Translations under genes and position numbers: made by a program | Origin: Hsuehochloa calcarea | Lineage: Eukaryota > Streptophyta > Magnoliopsida > Poales > Poaceae | DNA: 64,000 bases | Direction: 5' to 3' | NCBI GenBank assembly: GCA_036346395.1 | Contig: CM070605.1 | Coordinates: 1,178,001-1,242,000 of the forward strand | The notes under the pieces: model-generated | The model's input: the letters and a program-made list of their open reading frames with translations, nothing else | Databases searched by the model: none | Told to the model about the DNA's origin: nothing | Part shown: piece after piece, positions 1 through 12,100 of the stretch | How positions within the stretch are numbered: the stretch's first letter is position 1 | Layout of the letters: each line of letters begins with the position of its first letter

Positions 1-282
1 TTCCACCGGCGGCTTGTTGATTTTCTCAGCTCCTTTACCATGCCGCGCCAAGATCACAGCCAGGCCACCGAACAGAGCGGCCTTTAATGCACAATTTCGC
101 ACGCCATGCTCACGGAACGGAAAGAACATGATATCCTCCTCACACCCACCACCAAAACCACCAGACGAGCTCACAGATCAAAACACATACAAAAGAGAGA
201 CACATCTTTGGACGCATGTGGTACAGTTATCTATAGGAGAGGAGAATTGGGATTCGAAAGACCTAATTAGGCAAGAACGGAC

Positions 283-447
283 CTGCGGGAGCTTGACGGT
301 GGTGGAGGCGGCGACGATGCAGTAGCCGAGGAGCTTGGAGGCGAGCGGGAGGAGGCAGCCCTTGTCCGGGATCTTGGCGTCCGCGAGCGCCGAGAGGACG
401 CACCCGAAGTTCATGCCCAGGATCTCCAGCTCCATCATCCCCGCCAT
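283..447 (-). CDS. MPDU1-like protein, exon 1 (partial gene)
   Basis: The frame starts at the ATG complementary to 445-447 and gives 55 residues, ending in VKLPQ directly before a GT donor (complement of 281-282). The segment CLLPLASKLLGY followed by IVAASTTVKLPQ matches, from memory, the N-terminus of plant mannose-P-dolichol utilization defect 1 proteins, and the final PQ is the first PQ-loop motif. Family members are small multi-spanning ER membrane proteins needed for use of dolichol-P-mannose and dolichol-P-glucose in glycan and GPI-anchor synthesis. The usual length is about 240 residues, so most of the gene lies beyond the left edge. The exon is strongly GC-rich, as is common for grass first exons. 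Residues 1-5 (MAGMM) may be an extension, since related proteins can start nearer MELEILG. The identification rests on one exon. Confidence 0.7.
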
Positions 448-1267
448 GGCCGCGATCCCCTCTTCCTCGCCGTGGTGTACCCGAGACCACTGACCGCTCG
501 ACCACGGCAGGCACGCGCGTCCCTACGCCGACACGCTCGCCTTCCACGGTCGCGCACGGCAGCGTTGGCGTGGTGAGGAGGATGAACAGCGAAGCGAAGT
601 CCCCGAGCTCCTCTCGAATGGGCCGGAATCACCCGCTCTTTTGACTAGGCCATATGTGCATAGATAGGCCGGGCTGAATTGCCCTCTAGGGTTTGTGCAA
701 TTTTTTTTCTTCCAAGCCCATCCAACCATCATCGGTCGGTGTGGAAGATGAACAAGTTCAGCACTCGTTCATTCGTCAACGACTTGACAGTAACTTGCAC
801 TTCATCTAGAATCCTCGACGTAAAAGTTCTCAAAAATATGTTGACTACGCGTATTCTGAAACAACCTCTATTTGCGAGCGGAGTAGTAAATTATCAATTT
901 TCGATCATGCTGCATCTTCCATTCTTCTGTAAGGTGGCAAACAATTACCTTACCTTAGCAGGTCATTATCAGTATCAGTTCAAAAAAAAAAAAGTCATTA
1001 TCGGTATCTAACAGCAGAGAAAAACATCACTGAAGCAAAGACGCCAAAAGTTCTTGAGACAAGTACACGGCCATAATTCAGAGAGCTTGTTAGTCGATCC
1101 ATTTAGAGAATGTACATAGCATGTTATTACTGCGACAAAAAAAAACGTGCAGCTGAAAACATAGCCCCACAGACTGAACAAAGAAACCCTATGTATACAC
1201 TTTATAATATGGAACGCGAGCACGGGTATTCAACTACGAAAATACACCAGGTGCCCAGCGAGTTTAT
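448..1267. other. Intergenic: MPDU1-like upstream region and 3' flank of the RING-H2 gene
   Basis: Bases 448-620 are GC- and CpG-rich and probably hold the 5' UTR and promoter of the minus-strand MPDU1-like gene. The rest is AT-rich. On the minus strand an AATAAA-like string overlaps and follows the RING-H2 stop codon at 1268-1270, so that gene's 3' UTR should lie here. No further gene is seen. Confidence 0.45.
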
Positions 1268-4200
1268 TTACATATGTATATGGTCTATATGAACACCGGC
1301 CCTGCATAATGGGCAAGACGCGTGCCTGAGAAGCCAATTGTCGATGCATCGCACATGTAATAGGTGCTGGCAATGAGGCAAGACTCTCACAAATTGCCGT
1401 GATCTGAAATCCTGTTATTAGTAGTTTAGCATTTCGTCAGCACAAGAATTCTAATTTTTGGCTAGTATCTGACGTTAGAACACAACATGTCAAGATCACA
1501 CTAACCTGAAGGCAGACTGAACAGCAGCTCCTATCAGTTTCCTGGTCAGAATTGGTTGCAGCGCTGAACCTGATCTTTGGGATCTTGTTGATCAGATCTC
1601 TTGACATACCCCCTGTACTGCCGGTTTCGAAAAGGTCATTGTTGTCGATGAATGGTGTACTCAGTAGACTCATCTGCATTACAGAAAACATTGAATCAGA
1701 CCTAGCATATGTAGAAGTAACTCACATTGTAATGATGTAATCACATAGAACCTTGCAAAGTTGCAATCAGCACCAAATGCAATTATGGTTGTCGTGCCTA
1801 GAAGTCATTGCTTCTGTCACTAACTGGTCCTATAAGAGCAGATCGAGTATGTGCATAGAAGGAAACACTTTCCGGTCCTATAAAAGCTGATATCAGTATG
1901 GGCCTGTTTGGGACGGCAAACGGGTGGCTTTCTCCTGCCGTTTTTCGGAAGCCGGACGCCGTTATCAACGTGGGGAAGCCAGAAGCCGGCCAGGGGTAGC
2001 TTCACACGGCTTCGGCGGGATGACCTTCCGAGTTTGCCCCTAGAGTTCGGGGCTATTTACCCACCCCTTTCCACTGAACAAAACCCCTCTTCCACCCTCC
2101 TCCACACGCTCGAACCCTAACCCTAACCGCCCGCCTTCACGCGCCCTCCTTTGCTAGCCAGCGCCGCAGCCATCCTCCTTCCCCGACACCGCACTCCTCC
2201 CTCCCGTGCATGCGCCGCCACCGCCCTCATCCATCCTCCTCCCGCTATCATCCTCCCTCCAACACCGACACTGCCACCCCCACCTCCCCCTCCCTGCCGC
2301 TGTCATCCTCCCCTGCCGCTATCATCCTCCCCCTCCCTGCCGCTGTCATCCTCCCCCGACGAGGCCTCGGCCTCCACCGCCGCCATCCTCCTCCCACCAC
2401 CTCCGCCATCATTTTTTCTGATATAGTTCATTTCCTTTTCTTTCCTTTTTTCTGATAGAGATGAATTATTTATGTAATCATTGAATTGATTACTTGTGCG
2501 ATCATGGAATTAGATCAATTGTCATTAAGATATAATTTTGTGCAAATTGTTATTAATTGACGTCAATTGTCGCTAAGATTTACTTGTGCGGATTGTCGTT
2601 AATTGTCGACGTCAATTGCCGTTAATTGCCGTCAATTGTCGTTAAACGACATCAAACAAACCATCATTTGCTTCATGGCATTTCAGTCATTTCTCAACTC
2701 AGAAGCTCCAGTCAGCCTACTTAAAAGCTAGACTGTCAAACACCAAACGTCTTTAGCTCAGCCGTTCATCCCTTTAGCCATTCAGCCCAGCCAAAAGCTG
2801 CTTTTCAGAAAAGCTATAGCCATGCCAAACATGCCCTATGTGTACCAAAGAAAATAACATCTGGTAATATAAAAACATATAATTTGTGCAATGACCACTC
2901 GCAAGTCTAGTCTTGGATAATGGGTGATCTATTCAACAATACATATCTGTATCAGATTTTTTTTAGTTTTCAATTTAATTTTACATCATGTACTTATTTA
3001 GAGTATTTTCAATTGTGCTAAAACCTTTTTCATGCACTGTTTAAGTTACAGTTCAATCTTTTGCATTTATATTGGTCAATTCAGTTTAAAAATTGTAAAC
3101 TTTGAAAGTTAATTATTTGCATGATATCTTCCAAGTTGTAGTTATACATTCTGATATTACAGCTCATATATGTTAGGAAGTCAATTGTCGTTAAGATCTA
3201 CTTGTGCGGATTGTCGTTAATTGTCGACGTCAATTGTCGTTAATTGCCGTCAATTGTCGTTAAACGACAAACAAACCATCATTTGCTTCATGGCATTTCA
3301 GTCATTTCTCAACTCAGAAGCTCCAGTCAGCCTACTTAAAAGCTAGACTGTCAAACACCAAACGTCTCTAGCTCAGCCATTCAGCCCAGCCAAAAGCTGT
3401 TTTTCAGAAAAGCTATAGCCATGCCAAACATGCCCTATGTGTACCAAAGAAAATAACATCTGGTCCTATAAAAACATATAATTTGTGCAATGACCACTCG
3501 CAAGTCTAGTCTTGGATAATGGGTGATCTATTCAACAATACATATCTGTATCAGATTTTTTTTAAAGTTTTCAATTTAATTTTACATCATGTACTTATTG
3601 TGCTAAAACCTTTTTCATGCACTGTTTAAGTTACAGTTCAATCTTTTGCATTTATATTGGTCAATTCAGTTTAAAAATTGTAAACTTTGAAAGTTAATTA
3701 TTTGCATGATATCTTCCAAGTTGTAGTTATACATTCTGATATTACAGCTCATATATGTTTGGAAGCAAAAATAGTGTACCTGAGTACCAGTTGGCCATCC
3801 ATACTGCTATATATCAGATGGTATGCCAATGGCATGATTGTTTTCAGATATTAGCACTCCACAGATCTATCTAGCATTCAGATTTTAGATGCCACAACAA
3901 AGACATTTAAGGGTTGATCTCTCTGGCACCAAAATGTAGTTCTAGATATTTCTATGATTAGAAACTTCCTTCAGTGGGAGTATGGGGCGGCATTATTCTC
4001 CATATAACCATTTTAATGCTGAGAATCCCCTACATCAATAATTGTATGGTTCGAAAATGCTTTTATTAAATGGATATTAGATTTATTTTTCCTAAAAACA
4101 GCCACAACTATTGGGGTATCCTACCACTTGAGCCATAAGAGTGCACTGGTACATCACTCTACCAAACATTATGAATTTACAACTAGCTTACAGGAAGAGC

Positions 4201-5656
4201 AAATATACCTGGCTCTGCACTGCACGCTGCAGTGCTGGACTGACCTTTTCCCACACAATTCGTCCACTGAAGAGGCTAGAGATGATGTCAAGCTGAAAAA
4301 AAACCAACACAGAACATCAGAAGAAATAAAACTTAACTAACTCTGCTTATCAATTGCTGCTTCTCACTTATGTACACAAAAATGGTGATTACTTGGAGCT
4401 CCAAAATAAATCTCACACGCGCATCTCATGTTTATGTGAGCCGACATCATAGTGAGGTATGCACTAGAGTAGGTATGTGAAAATGATCTTTCACTTTTCT
4501 CAATACTATTGGGGTATCCTACCACTTGAGCCATAAGAGAGCAATGGTACATCACCCTACCAAACATTATGTCAGTTCCGCGGCGATTTCGCGTGGTAGG
4601 GGTGCCATTTTTGTCGTTTTGTTTGCGGGAGACTAGTTTTTCAATTCCAAATAAAAAACGTGCCATTTTAGCCAGACTCAAATTTTTCCACTCACCACAA
4701 AGAGAATGCTATATTTCCCTGATTCACTGGATCTCCAAATTTCGATGCAGGATTCAACAGCCTCGATGGAGAAGACCGCGCCGGAGACTGCTCCCACTCC
4801 AGCTCCTCGGAACATGCCGCATTCCGTGGACATCCCCATGAAGGCACCGATGAAGATTCCAACTAGTGAGCCCACTGCATTCAACATAAAAGAAGCAAAA
4901 TCGCAATGAGGAAATTTTTTGGATAGAATCGCCCCAGCTATGTACACAAGATCAGCTACTCCTAATCGAACAATCCCAATACCTAATGAATTAAAACTTC
5001 CAAGCAGGACACAAACAAAACCTATAGAAAAATGAAAGGCAAATGCTTTCTAAGTTAGGGGGGCCTTTAGATTAAGCGTGCATATCCCATGACGAAAGTG
5101 GCAAAGGGCCTCTAAATTTTTTGTTTACAAGATTGAATTGTTCCCAATCTGCGCAAACAAGAACCTACCACAACGTAAAGCCAAGAAACCCAAGAACAAG
5201 AACCGAGAGGTTGCACGGCAGGAGTGGGAAAGAGCAATCAATCCCTTAATTTACGATAGCTCGATCAAGCCCGATATACCAAGGAATCAACAGATCCCGG
5301 GACGATCAACTACCGAATCCAACCGAGAACTAGAGCATCAGACTCCCCAGAAGCAAGAATTGTGGCAAAGGACCCCAAAACCTTACCACCAAGATTGCAC
5401 TTTCCCCTAATCTGGAGAAACAAAGATACACTAGAAATCGGTAATCAAACACCAAGCATTGACCAAGAGAGAAGAGAACCCCGCACGTACCGACGGCGAA
5501 GACGCAGGTGAGCAGCACGCAGAGGGCCCACCCGGCCGCCTCCCCGGCCACGGCGCCGTACCTCCCGCACGCCCTCCACACCGCATCAAAGCAGCAGCAA
5601 CGATTCGAACCCGCAGTGGCAGCGGCGGAAGAAGAAGAAGAAGGCATCGAATCCAT
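1268..5656 (-). CDS. RING-H2 zinc finger protein, NEP1-interacting protein-like
   Basis: Five exons on the minus strand: 5656-5491, 4874-4696, 4292-4209, 1673-1506 and 1411-1268. All introns are GT-AG, all phases agree, and the product is 246 residues with no break. Residues 43-69 are hydrophobic (WALCVLLTCVFAVVG onward). A glycine/alanine-rich membrane segment follows to about residue 100 (GAGVGAVSGAVFSIEAVES). The C-terminal RING-H2 is complete: C194, C197, C213, H215, H218, C221, C232, C235, with the canonical spacing (15 residues between C2 and C3, 10 between C6 and C7) and W225. This architecture matches plant NEP1-interacting proteins, RING-H2 proteins of the ATL-like group. In Arabidopsis they bind the chloroplast phage-type RNA polymerase RPOTmp; other members are presumed ubiquitin E3 ligases. 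The start was chosen because MDSMPSSSSS begins the only open first-exon frame that joins exon 2 in phase. Intron 4 (1674-4208) is unusually long and repeat-filled. Substrate and organelle are inferred from the family only. Confidence 0.88.
1900..2836. mobile_element. TIR element (PIF/Harbinger-like, 937 bp) in intron 4 of the RING-H2 gene
   Basis: The left end GGGCCTGTTTGG and the right end CCAAACATGCCC are imperfect inverted repeats. The 3-bp TAT at 1897-1899 recurs at 2837-2839, consistent with a 3-bp target duplication like that of PIF/Harbinger-Tourist elements. The interior is odd for a MITE: 2090-2410 is C-rich with a telo-box-like CCCTAACCCTAA at about 2116 and three ~25 bp repeats around CTGCCGCTGTCATCC, while 2470-2650 is AT-rich with repeated CAATTGTCGTTAA. 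No transposase is encoded. Confidence 0.55.
2563..3765. repeat. Tandem segmental duplication, ~0.6 kb, two copies
   Basis: Copy 1 is 2563-3180 and copy 2 is 3181-3765, directly adjacent and head to tail. Both begin TCAATTGTCG and end GGAAG. They include the right part and right terminus of the 937-bp TIR element plus about 340 bp of downstream intron. Copy 2 has small deletions, for example after 'acttatt' and in the CAGCCATTCAGCC stretch. The duplication therefore followed the element insertion. Confidence 0.85.
4107..4571. repeat. 67-bp direct repeat pair flanking exon 3 of the RING-H2 gene
   Basis: Bases 4107-4173 and 4505-4571 are near-identical (both begin ACTATTGGGGTATCC and end CAAACATTATG). 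One lies in intron 4 and one in intron 3, so they bracket exon 3 (4209-4292). Neither shows clear element ends. Confidence 0.8.
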
Positions 5657-5755
5657 CAAGGCCAGCAATACCAGTGGCGCCCTCGCAGAATCCAAGAACC
5701 GAAGCGAGCATGCTACGCGGGACTGGATGGGAGGACACACACGCGCGGGGATCGC

Positions 5756-5764
5756 ATATATATA
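5756..5764 (-). promoter_or_regulatory. TATA box of the RING-H2 gene
   Basis: On the minus strand a TATATATA run lies about 100 bases upstream of the ATG at 5656, in GC-rich surroundings. It predicts transcription starting near 5730 with a 5' UTR of about 75 bases. Position and composition fit a plant core promoter; there is no transcript evidence. Confidence 0.5.
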
Positions 5765-6008
5765 CCCCGTGCTGGAGGGAGAAGAGCAGGCAGAAATCTT
5801 GGTGGCGAGAAGAAGGGAAGGGGATAGGGGCAGGGGGAGGCCATGGGCAATTAATGCAGAGGAAAAGAGGGAGGCAAGGGAGCGGCCGTCGAGCTTCTAC
5901 CCGCCTAGTAACCTGTGCCGCGCACAAGTTCGTAAAGATTTAACACGAAATAAATCCTACTCAGGTGTTTCAAAAACTGGTTTGGTTGGGGTTGGAAGAA
6001 TTTTTTAA

Positions 6009-6373
6009 TGATTTGATTTATTTTTTCAAAAAATATTTCAAAGATAATATCTTCCTAACTTTATTTTCAATACTAACCTTTTTGGCCACGCCACAACGCA
6101 TGACGTGGTAAAAATACGTTGTCACGCCACATATCTCGTCGTGGCAAATGAGTGTGGTCACACCAGCCCTCTTGGCGTAACAGAACTTAGCCAAAAACGG
6201 ACTCGTGTCGGCTCGGAGGGCTATCGTGACAGCTTTAGTCACATTGTGGTATGTGGTGTGATAGAGTATTTTTATCATATCGCGCGTTATGGCGTGACCA
6301 AAGAGGTCAGAATTAAAAATAAAGTTACATAAGGGTTATATTTAAAATATTTTTTAAAAATAGATTAAATCAT
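6009..6373. mobile_element. Fold-back MITE, copy 1
   Basis: Both ends are long inverted repeats of about 80 bp. The left reads ATGATTTGATTTA and continues to a GGCCACGCCA motif; the right reads back to TAGATTAAATCAT. The core repeats GTCACGCCA-type words. There is no coding capacity. The same termini and core words recur at 30513-30763. The superfamily is not recognised. Confidence 0.65.
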
Positions 6374-8001
6374 AAAAGTTTCGGTTGAATTGGCTCGGCT
6401 GTGACCAGGATTAGGGTTACAGAGTTTGTAGCATGCCTACCTAAATGTGCTTGTTCTTGGTTGAAGGATAAGGGTGGAAAAGCTCCTAAACCCGAGAGAC
6501 CGACTAAAAAGTATATTCTCATGGCTTTATGTATATAAGTTAAACCATTATGCTGACTCAGTGTATATAAGTCAAGGAGTGTCTATGCTTCAGGTGACTG
6601 AAATTTATTTATCCATCAGTTACTTTTTCTCAACGTTCGATTAACATTCTATAAGTCAGATTGTAGTAAATGTAGGTGAACCCTACAAATACCAAAAAAA
6701 AATTCTAAAATGGACAAAAGTAAATATAAGTAAAACCCTACAAATACAAAAACAAAACAAAACAAAAACAAATAGAATTAAAAGTTACAGTAAAATTTTG
6801 TTAAAATTGCACATCACTTAACATTGTAATTCTAGGCTTAATACTGTGCAATTGCAAGTGACTGATGGATAAGAAAATTTTAAGCAACTGAAAATTAGCA
6901 AATCTGATAAATCAAATGATTATAAGGTATCAGGTACAATGGCATAGGTAAAACAACTCTTATATGATCTACTGAGACTTATATAAACATCTAGCCTCTG
7001 GGCTATAAATCCCCTAAACCATTCCCTTCTAGTTTCTTTGTTTTTTTAGCACTAAGACTGTTTTTATGCGGGCTTAAGCTTGAACTAAAGGCTACAAATT
7101 GATAAACTATTACTTTTTTAATCAATAAACTAGTCTTTTGGTGCGGTTTAACCAGGCTTATAAATCTTTTAGACCTAAGTTTAAGCCATGGAAAAATTGT
7201 TTGGTACACAGTCCTCTTGAGTCTAAGAATATTTTATTTTGGAAAAAAAAATCATATTCTCATTGAAAAATGCATGAAACCATTGGTATAGAACCTAGTT
7301 GCGCTTTAAAACTAGTTCAAATACCCCAATCAAGCAAAATTTAATGTTACAACATTTGAAAATAATAGTAACAGCATCTTAAAATAATTGTTGCAATATT
7401 TTTTGAAGGGACTTCAACAACCCAGGGTGAATTAGAATGGTATGGACCATGGAGGAAATTTGGGGATGAATCAGAGCTGCCTGCATAACATCTGAAACCA
7501 TGGGTGAATGAATGAGGATGAAACAGCTAATTCGATCTGGTGTAACAAAAAAATTCAAAAGCGCAACAATCAGTTCCTAAGCTTGCAATAAACTTTGGCC
7601 CCGATGCAACAAACACATAATCAGTTAACAAAAATATACAATACACTTGAACTATTTAGGCAACAAATACAAGAACCTATTGCAACTAAAGAAACCATCT
7701 AAACATCTTCAACTTTTGAGTGTATCATATTACAACATCCAGAAATAGTAGTCGCAACAACATAACTTACCGATTAAAACATTTTTTATTGTGATCTCAA
7801 GGAGGTGGTGGTGGTCAGCCCGCACCATCGTCTTCATCATCGGCGAGCCCGGATCCCACAGGGGCGACACCAGGCCACACTATGACCTAACTGAGCTTGG
7901 AGAGGCCTCTCGTCGCCGCTACACCACCTCATCGATGCCAGCCCACACTACGACAAAGTTGTCGTTGTCTGGTGCCTACTACGTTGTGCCTACTGTTTTC
8001 G
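6374..8001. other. Intergenic stretch without a recognised gene
   Basis: AT-rich DNA. Bases 7320-7770 carry many GCAACA/TTGCAA words in both orientations, suggesting subterminal repeats of a decayed transposon, but no ends could be placed. No coding region is supported. Confidence 0.4.
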
Positions 8002-8205
8002 TCAGCTACTGGCTTGCCTCGCGCAGGTGTTGTCGAGTTGCATCTGCTCGAAGCGACACTCCTCGTTGTAGAAGGGTGTGTCCCCTCTGTACATGAAGAT
8101 GTCGTTGTTGCATGGCAACGACTTGCTACAAAGCATGCATGCGTCCCGCGTGTGACTGTCGGGCTCCCCAAGTGGCTCGGCGTTGAAGAAGGTGTAGGCG
8201 AGCAT
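8002..8205 (-). pseudogene. FCS-like zinc finger (FLZ/DUF581) gene copy, degenerate
   Basis: Reading from the ATG at 8205, the minus strand encodes DACMLCSKSLPCNNDIFMYR followed by GDTPFYNEECR, the signature of the plant FCS-like zinc finger. FLZ proteins are small SnRK1-interacting adaptor proteins in sugar and stress signalling. The first pair (C-x2-C) and the EEC cysteine are present, but the cysteine of the name-giving Phe-Cys-Ser is replaced (FYN), so one zinc ligand is missing. A TGA follows the domain at 8002-8004, giving only about 67 residues. Upstream the frame runs into a GA-repeat without another ATG. No introns or neighbours help. I read it as a decayed or truncated copy, although a short divergent functional gene cannot be excluded. 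Confidence 0.6.
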
Positions 8206-8745
8206 TCGTTTTGCTTGAGAGAGAGAGAGAGAGTAGAAGGAGGTAGTCACGGGGAATGGGTGGATAAGAATGAAGGGTTAAGTTAGGGAGTGCGTGGATG
8301 AGGGTGAAGGGATAAGGTGTCTAATTTTTCTCCATCCCGTCGGGCGTATGGATTGTATCAATTCCCTCTAGAGATTGATGTGAAACATGGTTAGATGTTG
8401 ATCCCATGGATAGAAATTTCAGTCATCTTACAGATAGACAAACCTTGTATTATTTATCTTATATTAGCATCTCTAGATTGAAAGGTCTTGTTAACTTAAA
8501 ATAAATAAACAAGATTTATGTAATCTAGAAGTATATTCTAATTTATTGCCAATGTATTTTAAATGTAGACAGTGAAATTTTGTCCCGAAATAATTTGTGA
8601 CGCAAGAAACTAGGCTCATTAGTCCCAATTAAAGGGTTGAAACACATAGCTAGTCAAAAGTGCTACACCTTTCGTTATTATTTCATTGGCACATCCATCT
8701 TGGAACTTGGAATTTTGTAAGGCAGAGGCTTATAAATCATGCTAA

Positions 8746-9049
8746 GGACATCTCCAATAGTTAAATATAACTTTATCTCTAACATATGCTACATCATCTC
8801 TAAAGACAACATCTTCAATATATAGTCTCTAGCACACTCTCTAACATTTATATTTTATAATTTTCCTTTGAAACGGGCTCACGTGTCAACTAGAGTAGAT
8901 TAATGTATACTATCTTGTTTCGCATGCACGACAGTCTCTTCAGGAAGAGACGACATATGCTCTCTCTCCTCCCCCTCTCTCCTCCATATAAGATTTTGTT
9001 GACGTGATATTACCAAGCGATGACAATAAATATACTATTGGAAATGCCC
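8746..9049. mobile_element. Tourist-like MITE, 304 bp, TAA target duplication
   Basis: The element begins GGACATCTCCAATAG and ends CTATTGGAAATGCCC, an imperfect inverted pair, and is flanked by TAA at 8743-8745 and 9050-9052. TAA duplications are typical of PIF/Harbinger-derived Tourist MITEs in grasses. The interior is AT-rich with no coding capacity. Confidence 0.75.
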
Positions 9050-9117
9050 TAAGAAGCTCCAATACCCTTTACCATAATAACAAGCCATCTTTGTAAGGCA
9101 GAGGATGCGATGGATTT

Positions 9118-12100
9118 TGTCGAACCCCCGGGTGTGGAATACCCGAAGACCCTATGTGTATACTATGCTAGTCCCATGATCAATAGCTAGCACATACATA
9201 CACAACATTTGGTATTCACATCCATACATTCACATGCTAAAGTAAAATGAAAGGGTAATTAACTTAAGCCGTAAAGTTATTACAACAACACCCGACCGGC
9301 CAAATAAAAGTAGTCATCATCAGAGTATAAATAGCGGCAGAAGAAGTAATAAAAGTAGCATAATTTCAGCGGCATGCCCATCCATCCCTCAAGCAACCGA
9401 CAAGGAACAAGGCCTAAGCAGACTCGTCACCGAACCCTCCAGTTCCGGGTCCAAAGAACGTGTCGTCTAACATCAGCTCATCTTCGAACTTTGAACAACA
9501 ATATAAGCAAGATTGAGTACAATGCATACTCAGGAAGACTTGTAGTGCATTGTAAAATTATATTAAATGCACGGCTATCAAAGAAGGAGACTTTACTCTA
9601 CAAATTATTTTGCTCAAAACTATTTTTATTTGCAATATTCATAAGTAGTAATTTGCAACCAAATTTAAAAGAGCAATTTAAATATGTATAGGACAGTAAG
9701 TAAAGAACTGAACAAATAATAATAGCATCTTGTAACCCTTCTCGGTTACAAGCATAAAAGAAGTATAACAACAACTCGCAACCCTCTTCGCTTGTGAGCA
9801 ACAATTTATGTTCAGCCATAGACATGATAGTTAACTCAATAAATCAAAACCCCAAGCCATTGCCCAAGTTTTGTGACAAAAATAGTTTTTGAAAATCAAA
9901 GCTACAGCCATACCAGCCGCACTAAGCATGCTCATGACCGCGAGCACGACTATTGAAATAAATTTTCACTCTGTAGAGGTGTACATCTTTACCCATAGTA
10001 CGCGAATATTCTAGTTTACCTGGAATTCTCTATATCACTGCTCATTACCGTAGGTAAGCAGTCTAGAGCTCGCGACACAGCTTTTACATTATCTAGTTCT
10101 ACCCTTGCACTTAGCCTGTTGAATGTTGGTCCTCACCTCACCCGAGTATACCCGTCTCAGTGCTATATTTTTTTACAATTCACCCAGGTATACCCTTCTC
10201 AGTGAGGCATTCGCTGTTATGTTGGCAATCAAACATGCTTGCACGTCTACTGCCTACCCCTCATGCAAGGCTAATTTTCGATAACTTAGTTAGCTACAAC
10301 TATCTCATACTAGTACATATGGTTGTATAATTAGATCTTAGTCTTAGAGTTGCTGGCTTCAGTCCTTAATCGACCACGGGCGAGAATCCCCCTATCTACT
10401 AGTGAGGTACACCACCCCCTCACTCTTCTTAGAATACAATAAAACTTGTCTGCATCTTAAAACTAGGTTTTTTATTTTATTTTCATACAAAATAACAGAG
10501 GTACCCCCTCTGGATATTTTTCAAAATCTTCCAAATTCACAAATTAACATATTATCTTTTTTATCAATTTTTTAGAAAATCTATCGTTCTAGAAGCAATT
10601 GTGCGATAACCGCACTCAAAATTCCCAAATGATATTATATATTGTCCAACCCATGTTCTAATGGCTACAATAGTAAGGGATCAATATTCCAAGGAGATGT
10701 ATGTAGCAAATAGGATTACAACTACCAATTTCTCAATCATAGCATTTTCATACAAAACACACAAGCATGCATAATAGATTTTATAAAACAAAGTACAATA
10801 AGTAAAATACTAGGATCAACAACATCAAATGAGGTTCTGGCCTTGCTCTTGCTGTTCTGAATATATGGTCAGTTGATCGTCGCAATAATCACTCGAACAA
10901 TCGACATCTAATTTAAAAGGAGTCGGAAACGAATTAAATAACACCAATAAATTCAGTAGTGACCAAAATTAAATATTTTTACATATTATGGTAGTTCATG
11001 ATTTTATATGAATTTAGAAACAAGAATCATTTAATTTGGAGTTTTTATGTGAAAGTTATTAAGGTTTGAATTTTGTTCGGTTTGAAAAATTCCAGAGAAA
11101 ATAAGAAATACACTTTCCAACAGAGAAAGCGTATTCCTGCGCATAAATTATTGAGGTCTACGCTTTTCAGAAGGAAAGTGCATTCTCCTCTGGAGTTGTT
11201 GAGGTTTACGCTTTCCAAATATGGACAAGCACACTTCCTCAGAACTAAAAACATATGTTACATTTTCTTCCGATTTTCTTTATTCCGACAAGTGGGGTCC
11301 ACTTGTGAGTTGCTCGATTCATATGAATAGCACATGGGCTAAAGTGAACGCGCTCGGTCCACCGGTCCATGGACGAGAGCCCACTGTGCACTTAAGTTGT
11401 GGGACCCGTATGTTAGTGACTCTTTAGAGAATAACGATTCATTTTAGTTTTTCTTAATCTTTTAGTTCGGTCCCACATGTCAGCAACTCAATGCATTAAT
11501 TAAACCATCGACTAATCATTACTTGGTCCTAATGACAACGATTTGGTTTTAATGGTGTGCTAGAGTGTCTATCTCATTCAGACAGCGTAGAGCAGCGCGA
11601 TGGCGCTCGCGCCCACTCTCATCACCAGCGCAGTGAATCTCGGCGGTGTCAGGGAATGCCCAAAATGGGTTCCCCACATGCTTACGGACTTGCTGGCACC
11701 GACGGTGAGGCCTGGGGTGGCTCAACATGGCGGCGCCGGAGTTCAGCGGCGGTGCAACTACGGCAACATGCCAACGCGCGAACAAGCAACACTTCCAACT
11801 AACAAATGTGCGCATAAGTATCTACGGGCTACTAGAAGTATACCGGAGCAAGGAGGGTCACTGGAGATGCCCGGAGTATCGTCGGCGATGAAGAACAGCG
11901 GTGGTGCGAGGAGCTTCACGTGGAGAAGGCGCTAGAGATGATGAGGAAGCTTGGGAAGGTTGGAGGAGCTCGGAGATGTCTTGGCGATGCTCCTGGTGCA
12001 GCCAATCAGTCCGAGGCACAGTGAAGCTCTTGCGGCGACTACGACGGTGGAAATGACCGAAGACAGGGAAGAAGCTCAAATTCGGCGTCTCCTATGGATC

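Noticed and set aside
2116..2128. CCCTAACCCTAA resembling telomere repeat
   Set aside because: Only about two units inside a transposon; better called a telo-box-like motif than an interstitial telomere.
8217..8235. (GA)n and similar short tracts as CRISPR-like or satellite arrays
   Set aside because: Simple microsatellites; no array of spaced repeats, and the DNA is eukaryotic.
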